A stretch of DNA of 30,391 nucleotides, from assembly GCA_034434915.1 (NCBI GenBank), contig DAOTYE010000064.1:1-30391 (forward strand), read 5' to 3'. The notes beneath the pieces are model-generated. The model was not told the DNA's origin, did no database searches, and saw nothing but the letters and a program-made list of their open reading frames with translations. Both the position numbers and the translations under genes were made by a program. The DNA comes from DAOTYE01 sp034434915. GTDB lineage: Bacteria > Chloroflexota > Dehalococcoidia > Dehalococcoidales > RBG-16-60-22. Shown here in pieces: positions 16,002 to 23,328 of the stretch; the first letter of the stretch is position 1, and each line of letters starts with the position of its first letter.

Positions 16002-16916
16002 ATGAGTTCAGGGGACGTATCATTAGCCAACCGCGTCCTGAAGCTCAAGAAAGAGCGCAACGCCGTCATCCTGGTGCACAACTACCAGCTCGGCGAGGTG
16101 CAGGATATCGCTGACTTCGTGGGGGATTCACTTGAACTGAGCCAGAATGCGGCAAAAACGCAGGCGGGCGTCATCGTCTTCTGCGGGGTGCACTTCATGG
16201 CGGAGACCGCCTCCATCATCAATCCGGACAAAACAGTCCTCCTCCCCGATGTGCACGCCGGCTGTCCCATGGCGAACATGATTTCCCCCTCCCAGCTACG
16301 GCAGAAAAAGAAGGAGCTACCTAATGCCACCGTCGTCGCCTATGTGAACACCACAGCAGCAGTCAAGGCAGAATCTGACATCTGCTGTACCTCCGCCAAT
16401 GCCGTCAAGGTGGTGGAAAGCATCGCAAACGATGAAATCCTTTTTATCCCTGACCAGTATTTGGGACACTACATCTCTACCAAGACGAACAAGAAGATTC
16501 ACCTGTGGCCCGGCTATTGCCCCACCCACGCCCGCATCCGCGCCGAGGAAATTATCCGCCTGAGAAAGGAATACCCGCAGGCAAAGGTGGTGGTGCATCC
16601 GGAGTGCCGGCCTGATGTCATCGCAGTGGCGGATGAGGTGCTGAGCACCGGCGGCATCATCCGCTATGCCCGCCGTGAAGACGTACCGGAGCTCATTGTG
16701 GGCACGGAGATGGGCATCATTTACCGCCTGAGAAAGGAGAATCCCGGCAAACGCTTCATACCTGTCTCCGAGCAAGCCGTCTGCCCCAATATGAAGATGA
16801 TTACCCTGGAGAAAGTACTGTGGTCGCTGGAGGAGATGACGCCGGTGGTCAAGGTGCCGGAGAAAATCCGCGTCAAAGCTAAGGCGGCGGTGGACAAAAT
16901 GCTGGCAATTGTCTAG
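16002..16916 (+). CDS. nadA: quinolinate synthase NadA
   Basis: NadA condenses iminoaspartate with dihydroxyacetone phosphate to quinolinate, the committed step of NAD synthesis, using an oxygen-sensitive 4Fe-4S cluster. The 304-residue product has the three cluster cysteines C88 (HAGCPMANM), C173 (PGYCPTHA) and C261 (AVCPNMK), in the spacing of compact Thermotoga-type enzymes, plus NYQ and SADI-type substrate residues in VHNYQLGEVQDIADFVGDS. GGAG (15991-15994) precedes the ATG. nadB and nadC are not present; the iminoaspartate source, such as an aspartate dehydrogenase, must be elsewhere. Confidence 0.96.
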   Translation: MSSGDVSLANRVLKLKKERNAVILVHNYQLGEVQDIADFVGDSLELSQNAAKTQAGVIVFCGVHFMAETASIINPDKTVLLPDVHAGCPMANMISPSQLRQKKKELPNATVVAYVNTTAAVKAESDICCTSANAVKVVESIANDEILFIPDQYLGHYISTKTNKKIHLWPGYCPTHARIRAEEIIRLRKEYPQAKVVVHPECRPDVIAVADEVLSTGGIIRYARREDVPELIVGTEMGIIYRLRKENPGKRFIPVSEQAVCPNMKMITLEKVLWSLEEMTPVVKVPEKIRVKAKAAVDKMLAIV

Positions 16917-16921
16917 CGGAG

Positions 16922-17242
16922 ATGGAAAGCAATTACGTCCTCATCCTCATCACGACGGCAAACCTAACAGAAGCAAAGAAAATCTCGCAGGCGCTCGTGG
17001 AGCAGAAGAAAGCCGCCTGTGTGAACATCGTCCCGAAAGTGAATTCCCTTTTCTGGTGGGAAGGCAAGATTGACTCCGCGCAGGAAAGCCTCATCATCGC
17101 CAAGACGAAGCATTCTCTCCTTCCTGAACTCATCAAACTGACAAAGAAGCTCCACAGCTACGAAGTGCCGGAAATCATCGCCCTGCCGGTAGTCGGCGGG
17201 AATGAAGAGTATCTGAAGTGGGTGGCGGAGAGCCTCAGATAA
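16922..17242 (+). CDS. cutA: divalent cation tolerance protein CutA
   Basis: The 106-residue product is a full-length CutA1-type trimer-forming protein with the family signatures LITTANLTEAKKISQALVEQKKAACVNIVP, WWEGKI and YEVPEIIALPVVGGNEEYLKW. CutA was linked to copper tolerance in E. coli, but its biochemical role is unsettled and it has a PII-like fold. It starts 5 nt after nadA and ends the operon, facing a convergent gene. The short 17243-17296 spacer shows no strong terminator hairpin. Confidence 0.93.
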   Translation: MESNYVLILITTANLTEAKKISQALVEQKKAACVNIVPKVNSLFWWEGKIDSAQESLIIAKTKHSLLPELIKLTKKLHSYEVPEIIALPVVGGNEEYLKWVAESLR

Positions 17243-17296
17243 TTCCCATCCCTCACGCCGGATAACTTCCGCCCGCTATCAGCGCCACCTTTACTT

Positions 17297-17638
17297 TCAC
17301 AATATCCCCTTCTCCTCAAGCAATTTGATAACTCTCAGTGATTCAGCGATACCGGTCGTCCCGCGGATGGCAATCACCACGGAAATAGCTTCCAGCAATT
17401 CTTCCTTCGTCGCGCCTTTATCCAGCGCATTAAGCGTCTGCCCCAGAATACAGTTGGTGCAACCGGTCCCCAGCGCCACGCACATGGCGATGAGCCGCTT
17501 CATCTTGGCGCTCAGCGCACCATCCTTATAGACTTCGTCAAGAACCGCCTGCTCCGCCTGCATCAGTGCGGGACGCACCTTGATGAGCTTGTCACGCAAT
17601 CGTAAGCGCTCCTCATTCAGTTTAAGTTGGCTTTCCAT
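17297..17638 (-). CDS. carboxymuconolactone decarboxylase (AhpD-like) family protein
   Basis: The 113-residue all-helical product carries the CMD/AhpD core: LSAKMKRLIAMCVALGTGCTNCILGQTLNALDKGATKEELLEAISV. The CxxC pair is C60/C63 (GCTNC). AhpD-type disulfide reductases have CxxCxxxH, but here the histidine position is glutamine (Q67), so standard peroxidase-partner chemistry is doubtful. Members range from AhpD to gamma-carboxymuconolactone decarboxylase; the exact role is open. A GGAGG site lies within the last bases of tgt, 3 nt upstream in the same direction, so the two are cotranscribed. Confidence 0.87.
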   Translation of the reverse strand: MESQLKLNEERLRLRDKLIKVRPALMQAEQAVLDEVYKDGALSAKMKRLIAMCVALGTGCTNCILGQTLNALDKGATKEELLEAISVVIAIRGTTGIAESLRVIKLLEEKGIL

Positions 17639-17641
17639 GTT

Positions 17642-18817
17642 CTATCCTCCTTCTTTTCTTGTCCGCTTCAGCCACTTCTCTTTCTGCTCCACTCTCGTAT
17701 CTTCATCAGTGGGCTGGTAGTTTGCCAGAAAAGATGCTCTGAACTCATTGAACGCGCCGTCCAGAATAGCGTTCCGCATCTTCGCCATCAGGTTGCTGAT
17801 AAACCTCAGGTTGTGGATGGTGGCGAGCCTGTAAACGAGAAGCTCTTCTGCTTTGAAGAGGTGGTGCAGATAAGCCGCAGAAAATGTCCGGCAGGTATAG
17901 CAATCACAATCAGGGTCAATGGGCATGTCCATCTGGCTGAAGACGGCGTTACGGATGTTTTTCCGACCCCTCCCGGTGAACAAGGCTCCATTCCGCGCCA
18001 CACGCGTGGGCAGTGCGCAGTCAAACATGTCAATCCCCCACGCCACCCCTTCTACCAAATCCTCCGGCGAGCCTACCCCCATGAGGTAGCGAGGTTTATC
18101 CGCCGGTAGGAGCGACGCCGTCTCCTGCGTAATGGCGTACATCATCTCTTTCGGCTCACCCACGCTCAGCCCGCCGATGGCATATCCCGGAAAGTCCAGG
18201 GAGGTGAGAAACTCCACAGATTGCTTCCGCAATTCAGAATAGGTCCCTCCCTGCACGATGGCAAACAACTGCTGGTCAGGTCTCCGGTGAGCCTGTTTAC
18301 AGCGCTCCGCCCAGCGGTGCGTCCTCTCCATGGCTGACTTTACTTTCTGAAAGCTATCGCCATAAGCGGAGCATTCGTCCAGCACCATGATGACGTCCGC
18401 GCCGAGCTTCTCCTGATACTCTACGGCAAGCTCCGGAGTAAGAAAATGTTCACTGCCATCAATATGGGAGCGGAATTTCACACCTTCATCGCTGACTTTA
18501 ACCAGCGGCGAAAGGCTGAAGACCTGGTAGCCGCCGCTATCAGTGAGGATGGCTCCGTCCCATGCCATGAACTTATGTAAACCACCTGACCGCTCAACTA
18601 AATCTACACCCGGCCGCAGGTAAAGATGATAGGTATTCGCCAGCACCATCTTGAAGCCGAGCGTCTTTACGTCATCCGGTGTCAGCGTCTTGACCACTGC
18701 CCCACTCCCCACAGGCAGAAAGACCGGCGTGGAAATGATGCCATGGTTTGTCACCAGCTCACCGGCGCGTGCCGTCCCGCCTGAGTCTGTCTTAAGCAAA
18801 CAGAAATGCTGTGCCAT
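17642..18817 (-). CDS. tgt: queuine tRNA-ribosyltransferase
   Basis: Tgt exchanges guanine 34 for preQ1 in tRNAs with GUN anticodons, the first tRNA-level step to queuosine. The 391-residue product shows the catalytic acid D93 in LTDSGGYQVFSL, the GIDMFDCALPTR segment with D263 and D266 (one is the nucleophile), GGLSVGEPKE, and the zinc site C304-x-C306-x2-C309-x25-H335. The frame extends to a GTG at 18835; I place the start at the ATG at 18815-18817, since GGGAG stands 5 nt before it. queA is not in the window. It is followed by a CMD-family gene in the same operon. Confidence 0.96.
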   Translation of the reverse strand: MAQHFCLLKTDSGGTARAGELVTNHGIISTPVFLPVGSGAVVKTLTPDDVKTLGFKMVLANTYHLYLRPGVDLVERSGGLHKFMAWDGAILTDSGGYQVFSLSPLVKVSDEGVKFRSHIDGSEHFLTPELAVEYQEKLGADVIMVLDECSAYGDSFQKVKSAMERTHRWAERCKQAHRRPDQQLFAIVQGGTYSELRKQSVEFLTSLDFPGYAIGGLSVGEPKEMMYAITQETASLLPADKPRYLMGVGSPEDLVEGVAWGIDMFDCALPTRVARNGALFTGRGRKNIRNAVFSQMDMPIDPDCDCYTCRTFSAAYLHHLFKAEELLVYRLATIHNLRFISNLMAKMRNAILDGAFNEFRASFLANYQPTDEDTRVEQKEKWLKRTRKEGG

Positions 18818-18835
18818 CAATCTCCCTTGTCCCAC

Positions 18836-18865
18836 AGTCTAACAGACGGAGACTTGTGCTGGCAA
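18836..18865 (-). promoter_or_regulatory. candidate promoter for tgt
   Basis: On the minus strand TTGCCA (18860-18865) and TAGACT (18836-18841) are 18 nt apart. Its -35 box abuts the -35 region of the divergent Nudix promoter, so the two probably compete. Confidence 0.55.
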
Positions 18866-18882
18866 CACGGTGATTATAAGAT
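18854..18882 (+). promoter_or_regulatory. candidate promoter for the Nudix gene, giving a leaderless transcript
   Basis: TTGTGC (18854-18859) and TAAGAT (18877-18882) are 17 nt apart. The -10 box ends 6 nt before the ATG at 18889, so transcription would start at or next to the start codon; no ribosome site is present. Confidence 0.5.
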
Positions 18883-18888
18883 TAGATT

Positions 18889-19458
18889 ATGATGGAAGAC
18901 GCTTTGAGGCTCATTCTTGCCCGGCGACAGAAACACCGCATCGCTGACCAGACTCACATCCGCGCTGCTGTCCTGCTACCGCTCTACGTCAAAGACGGGC
19001 AGTATCATATCCTTTTCATCCGGCGAACTGACAGGGTCAAAGTACACAAAGGCCAGATTTCTTTCCCGGGCGGTGCTTTTGAAAAAAAAGATACCACTTT
19101 CCTCGCCACTGCCCTGCGCGAGAGTGAAGAGGAAATTGGACTTTTACCGCAAGATGTAGCCGTGCTCGGCGAGCTGGACGATGAGGTGGCAGTCGTCACC
19201 AACTATGCCATCACCCCGTTCGTGGGACGTATCCCCTATCCCTACCCGTTCAAGCCTGACCCCATAGAAGTCGCGGAGCTTATTGAAGCACCGTTCTCAT
19301 TCTTCCTTGACACAGACTCCTTCCATGAGGAAGTATTGAGCGATGGCAGGACCAGCTATACGTATAAATACAAGGGACGGATAATCTGGGGTGCCACCGC
19401 CCGCATTCTCAAGAAGTTCGTGGACATCTGGCGACAGGCACAGAAGGACACGCTTTAA
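18889..19458 (+). CDS. Nudix hydrolase, CoA pyrophosphatase type
   Basis: It probably cleaves CoA or its derivatives to 3',5'-ADP and phosphopantetheine. The 189-residue product combines the Nudix box (GGAFEKKDTTFLATALRESE followed by EEIGL, residues 61-85) with the CoA-pyrophosphatase signature before it, ILFIRRTDRVKVHKGQISFPGG (split here as residues 41-51 and 52-62). The first acidic residue of the Nudix box is Asp68, as common in this subfamily. The start is ATG-ATG with no Shine-Dalgarno sequence, which fits a leaderless message. It is divergent from tgt. Confidence 0.9.
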   Translation: MMEDALRLILARRQKHRIADQTHIRAAVLLPLYVKDGQYHILFIRRTDRVKVHKGQISFPGGAFEKKDTTFLATALRESEEEIGLLPQDVAVLGELDDEVAVVTNYAITPFVGRIPYPYPFKPDPIEVAELIEAPFSFFLDTDSFHEEVLSDGRTSYTYKYKGRIIWGATARILKKFVDIWRQAQKDTL

Positions 19459-19571
19459 TTCTCAATCACATGTTCGGAACAATGTCCCCTACACAAATAA
19501 ATTAATAAAATTTTATTAACATTATCATATTGTTTTGACAATCCAACTGATAATACCTTATAATTGAGAAT
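19458..19571. promoter_or_regulatory. dyad-rich control region of the dnaJ-hspR-clpC operon
   Basis: Four structured elements occur in about 115 AT-rich nt: ATTCTCAAT (19458-19466) and its exact inverted copy ATTGAGAAT (19563-19571), which straddles the -10 box; an 11-bp palindrome TGTTCGGAACA (19471-19481); and the perfect 18-bp palindrome TTAATAAAATTTTATTAA (19502-19519). The GAG-containing half-sites loosely recall HspR HAIR half-sites (CTTGAGT/ACTCAAG), but the spacing is very different. Regulatory function is inferred. Confidence 0.5.
19535..19564 (+). promoter_or_regulatory. strong sigma70-type promoter of the heat-shock operon
   Basis: A perfect TTGACA (19535-19540) and a perfect TATAAT (19559-19564) are separated by 18 nt and preceded by an AT-rich tract. 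They lie 19 nt upstream of the dnaJ-like ATG at 19584. Confidence 0.88.
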
Positions 19572-19583
19572 GAGGGTTTATCT

Positions 19584-20582
19584 ATGGCTAAGCGGGATTA
19601 CTATGATATCCTCGGCGTCAGGCGGGACGCCTCCGAGCAGGAAATCAAGCAGGCGTACCGCCGCCTGGCACGCAAATTCCACCCTGACGTGAACCCGGGA
19701 GACAAGTCCGCAGAGGCAAAATTCAAGGAAATCAATGAAGCCTTTGAGGTCCTCTCTGATAAAGACAAGCGGCAGAAATACGACCAGTATGGTGACCAGT
19801 GGCAGTATGCTGACCAGTTTGCTCGGGCGGGGCGCCAGCAGGCGCCGCAGTGGGACTTTCACTTCAGCGGTGCTTCCGGTGGCAGTTCCGGTTTTGATTT
19901 CGGCGGAGGCGGCATTGAGGACCTTTTTGAGGAGATGTTCGGTTATAGCCGCACCCGTACCAGACCCAGAAAAGGTCAGGACATTGAGACACCGGTTGAG
20001 GTGAGCCTGGAAGAAGCCTTCAACGGCACCACGCGCCTCCTCAGCCTGAAGTCAGAGCAACCTTGCCCCACCTGCCATGGCACCGGCTTGATTCAGAATG
20101 TGCCCTGCGCCACCTGTCAGGGCACCGGTGTGGTCATGAGAGGGAAACGGATTGAGGTAAGGATTCCACCCGGGGTGCAGGAAGGCTCGCGGGTGCGCAT
20201 TGCCGGGAAAGGACAAGCAGGCTACGGCGGTGAGCCGGGTGACCTCTATCTCATTATCTCAGTCAAACCGCACCCGGTGTTTGAGCGCCGCGGTGATGAC
20301 CTGTATGTTACCATTCCGGTGCCGCTCACGCTGGCGGTGCTGGGCGGAGAGCTGAAAGTGCCCACTTTGAAAGGCAATAAACTGGCACTGAAAATCCCGC
20401 CGGAGACGCAGAACGGGCAGGTCTTCCGGCTTGCCGGACAGGGCATGCCTCACCTGGGCAGTTCCGCCCGCGGCGACCTCTTTGCCAGAGTGAACATCAT
20501 CCTGCCAACCAGGCTGTCAGCAGAAGAAAAGGCTTTATTTGAGAGACTGCGCCAGTTGAGACCGGAACTGGAGGTGACATGA
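19584..20582 (+). CDS. DnaJ-family co-chaperone with a reduced zinc-finger region
   Basis: J-domain proteins stimulate DnaK ATPase and deliver substrates. The 332-residue product has a J domain (about 5-70) with HPD at 33-35, a Gly/Phe-rich linker (93-120), then only two CxxCxGxG repeats (CPTCHGTG from 161 and CATCQGTG from 175), not the four of classical DnaJ, followed by two substrate-binding barrels (GVQEGSRVRIAGKGQ, DLYLIISVKPHPVFERRGDDL). It is thus between type I DnaJ and type II CbpA. Two repeats can still supply four cysteines for one zinc ion. The ATGA overlap with the next gene couples it to the HspR-like regulator. dnaK and grpE are not in the window. Confidence 0.93.
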   Translation: MAKRDYYDILGVRRDASEQEIKQAYRRLARKFHPDVNPGDKSAEAKFKEINEAFEVLSDKDKRQKYDQYGDQWQYADQFARAGRQQAPQWDFHFSGASGGSSGFDFGGGGIEDLFEEMFGYSRTRTRPRKGQDIETPVEVSLEEAFNGTTRLLSLKSEQPCPTCHGTGLIQNVPCATCQGTGVVMRGKRIEVRIPPGVQEGSRVRIAGKGQAGYGGEPGDLYLIISVKPHPVFERRGDDLYVTIPVPLTLAVLGGELKVPTLKGNKLALKIPPETQNGQVFRLAGQGMPHLGSSARGDLFARVNIILPTRLSAEEKALFERLRQLRPELEVT

Positions 20583-20896
20583 TGATGTATAGTGAAGACA
20601 CGGAACCGCGCTATGTCATCAGTGTTGCCGCCAAAATGCTCGGCGTGCAGACTTACACCTTGCGCTATTATGAGAAAGCGGGCATCATCACCCCGCACCG
20701 CGCCGGGCGCACCCGCCTTTACTCAGAGCGGGACATTGCTCTCCTTAAAAAAGTCAAGACGCTCATGGACGATATGGGTGTCAATCTTGCCGGCGTGGAC
20801 GTGATTTTGCGCCTTATGGCGAAAGTGACCGAGATGCAGTCCAGAATGGAGCTCATGGAGACGGAACTTAAACGGTTGAGAGGTGAGACAAAATGA
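20579..20896 (+). CDS. HspR-like MerR-family heat-shock repressor
   Basis: The 105-residue product has an N-terminal MerR winged helix (YVISVAAKMLGVQTYTLRYYEKAGIITPHR, roughly residues 12-41, then TRLYSERDIALLKKVKTL) and a C-terminal coiled coil (about 75-102). HspR in actinobacteria and Helicobacter represses dnaK/clpB-type operons by binding HAIR repeats. Position between a dnaJ homologue and a clp ATPase gene, with ATGA overlaps on both sides, strongly supports HspR rather than a metal or drug sensor. There is no C-terminal cysteine cluster. Control of the dyad-rich promoter upstream is inferred. Confidence 0.88.
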   Translation: MMMYSEDTEPRYVISVAAKMLGVQTYTLRYYEKAGIITPHRAGRTRLYSERDIALLKKVKTLMDDMGVNLAGVDVILRLMAKVTEMQSRMELMETELKRLRGETK

Positions 20897-23328
20897 GACA
20901 GGAACGTTTTACAGAACAGGCACAAGAGGCGCTGGCACTTTCTCAGGAAATCGTACGCCAGTACCGCCACAGCCAGTGGGACGTTGAGCATATTCTCATG
21001 GCTCTCCTCCAGCAGGAAAAAGGGCTGGTCAGTGAAATACTCCGCGAGCTGAAGGTGACTGCGGACTCAATCCGCCAGCAGTTGGATGCCGCGCTGGGCA
21101 GGGTAGCCAGAATCACCTATGATACGGGTCAGATTTACGCTACCCCCCGGGTGGCTCAGATGCTGAAGGTTGCCGGAGAGGAAGCCGAGCGCCTTAAGGA
21201 CGAATATATCAGCACAGAACACCTCCTCATCGCCATCGTGAGCGAGGAGAAAGGCGAAGCCGCTTCAATCCTTAAGCGCAATGGCATTGACCGTGAGAAG
21301 GTTTATCAGGCTCTTCAGAAGCTACGCGGCGCACACCGCGTCACGGACACCCGTGCTGAAAGCAAATACCGCTCTCTGGAGAAGTACGGCCGTGACCTGA
21401 CTGAGCTTGCCCGCCAGGGGAAGCTGGACCCGGTCATCGGGCGGGAGACTGAAATCAAGCGTGTGATGCAGATTCTCACCCGGCGCACCAAGAATAATCC
21501 GGTCATCGTGGGCGATGCCGGCGTGGGCAAGACCGCCATCGCGGAGGGTCTCGCCCAGAAGATTGCCGCTGACGATGTGCCTGATTCTCTGAAAGGGAAA
21601 CGCGTCATTGCGCTGGATATGGGCGCGCTCGTTGCCGGGAGCAAGTTCCGCGGCGAGTTTGAAGAGCGCCTCAAAGCGGTGATGGATGAAATCCGCCAGG
21701 CTAAAGGAGAGGTCATCCTCTTCATTGACGAGTTCCATACCGTGGTCGGCGCCGGTGCGGCGGAGGGCGCTATTGACGCCAGCAATATGCTCAAGCCGGC
21801 ACTTGCCCGCGGGGAGCTCAGGTGCGTTGGCGCCACCACCATGGATGAATACCGCAAGTTCATTGACAAGGACAAGGCGCTTGAGCGCAGGCTACAGCCG
21901 GTGTTCGTGGACGAGCCAAGCGTGGAGGCAACCATTGAGATGCTGAAGGGGCTCCGTCCCAGATATGAGGCGCACCACAAAATTAAAATCAGCGATGAAG
22001 CGCTGGAAGCAGCGGCACGGCTCAGCCAGCGCTATATCTCTGACCGGCGCCTTCCGGACAAAGCCATTGACCTCATTGATGAGGCGGCAAGCAAAATCCG
22101 CATTGAGATGGAAAGCTCCCCGCCTGAAATACAATTACTGGAGCAGAAGCTAAAGCAAATCACCAACGAGGAAGAAGCCGCTTCACAGCGCGAGGATTAC
22201 GAGCGCGCGGCGAGTCTCAAAGCAGAGCGAATTCGCCTTGAAAAGAAATACAATGAGGCGAAGCACAACTGGCTCCAGAAGGAAAAACTTGAAGGGGTAG
22301 TTAAAGAGGAGCACATTGCCCAGCTCATCTCAAGCTGGACCGGCATTCCTGTTGCCCAGATGCTTGAGGGAGAGGCGGAGAAGCTAATCCACATGGAAGA
22401 ACGCCTCCATGAGCGCCTGGTCAACCAGGAGGAGGCGGTCAAAGCTGTCTCTGAAGCCATCAGGAGAAGCCGCGCCGGTCTGAAAGACCCCAGGCGTCCC
22501 ATCGGCAGTTTTCTGTTCCTTGGACCCACCGGCGTGGGCAAGACAGAGCTGGCGCGGACGCTCGCCTGGTTCCTCTTCGGCGATGAGACTGCGTTGGTGA
22601 GGCTTGACATGTCTGAATATCAGGAAAAGCACACCGTATCCAGGCTCATCGGCGCGCCGCCGGGCTATGTGGGCTTTGAGGAAGGCGGTCAGCTCACCGA
22701 GGCAGTAAGAAGGCGACCCTACCGCGTCATTCTGCTTGATGAAATTGAAAAAGCACACCCGGAGGTCTTTAATACCCTGCTCCAGGTGATGGATGATGGA
22801 CGCCTCACTGATGGGCACGGGCACACCGTTGACTTCAAAAACTGCGTCCTCATCATGACCAGCAATGCCGGCGTTGAGCTCATCCGGCGTGAGGGCGGCT
22901 TCGGTTTCGCCGCGGCTAAGAGCAAGCAGAAGAGCGAAGAGGACAGATATGAGGCCATGAAGGAACAGGTCATGAACGAGGTCAGGAACACTTTCCGACC
23001 TGAATTCATCAACCGGCTGGATGACATCATCGTCTTCCATGAACTGACCGAGGAACAGCTCCACCGCATTGTTGACCTTATGGTGAAGGACTTGCAAAAA
23101 CGCCTCGCAGAACGTAAACTGGAACTTGAGCTTACCGAGAAAGCTAAAGCCTGGCTAGTCAAAGAAGGCTATGACCCGGCGTTCGGCGCCAGACCGCTGA
23201 GAAGAGCCATTGAGCGCTACGTGGAAAACCCCCTGTCAGCCAAGCTTTTGAGCGGTGAGTTCAAAGAAGGAGACGTTATCAGAGTTGACCGCGGAGAAGA
23301 AGGTCTGTCATTCAGCAGAAGAGATTGA
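20893..23328 (+). CDS. clpC: ClpC-type AAA+ unfoldase
   Basis: This is a Hsp100 ATPase that feeds proteins to ClpP. The 811-residue product has two Clp_N repeats (1-145), D1 Walker A GDAGVGKTAIAEG with Walker B VILFIDEFHTV, a short middle domain (about 410-470) containing the UVR-like helix EDYERAASLKAERIRLEKKY, and D2 Walker A GPTGVGKTELA with Walker B ILLDEIEKAHP. The short middle domain and total length fit ClpC, not ClpB, whose coiled coil is much longer. A ClpP-docking loop candidate is FGF in GGFGFAAAKSK. Its start overlaps the hspR-like stop (ATGA). clpP is not nearby. Confidence 0.94.
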   Translation: MRQERFTEQAQEALALSQEIVRQYRHSQWDVEHILMALLQQEKGLVSEILRELKVTADSIRQQLDAALGRVARITYDTGQIYATPRVAQMLKVAGEEAERLKDEYISTEHLLIAIVSEEKGEAASILKRNGIDREKVYQALQKLRGAHRVTDTRAESKYRSLEKYGRDLTELARQGKLDPVIGRETEIKRVMQILTRRTKNNPVIVGDAGVGKTAIAEGLAQKIAADDVPDSLKGKRVIALDMGALVAGSKFRGEFEERLKAVMDEIRQAKGEVILFIDEFHTVVGAGAAEGAIDASNMLKPALARGELRCVGATTMDEYRKFIDKDKALERRLQPVFVDEPSVEATIEMLKGLRPRYEAHHKIKISDEALEAAARLSQRYISDRRLPDKAIDLIDEAASKIRIEMESSPPEIQLLEQKLKQITNEEEAASQREDYERAASLKAERIRLEKKYNEAKHNWLQKEKLEGVVKEEHIAQLISSWTGIPVAQMLEGEAEKLIHMEERLHERLVNQEEAVKAVSEAIRRSRAGLKDPRRPIGSFLFLGPTGVGKTELARTLAWFLFGDETALVRLDMSEYQEKHTVSRLIGAPPGYVGFEEGGQLTEAVRRRPYRVILLDEIEKAHPEVFNTLLQVMDDGRLTDGHGHTVDFKNCVLIMTSNAGVELIRREGGFGFAAAKSKQKSEEDRYEAMKEQVMNEVRNTFRPEFINRLDDIIVFHELTEEQLHRIVDLMVKDLQKRLAERKLELELTEKAKAWLVKEGYDPAFGARPLRRAIERYVENPLSAKLLSGEFKEGDVIRVDRGEEGLSFSRRD

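Noticed and set aside
20893..23328. ClpB disaggregase
   Set aside because: The middle domain is short with a UVR-like helix and the total is 811 residues; ClpB has a long coiled-coil middle domain and about 860 residues.
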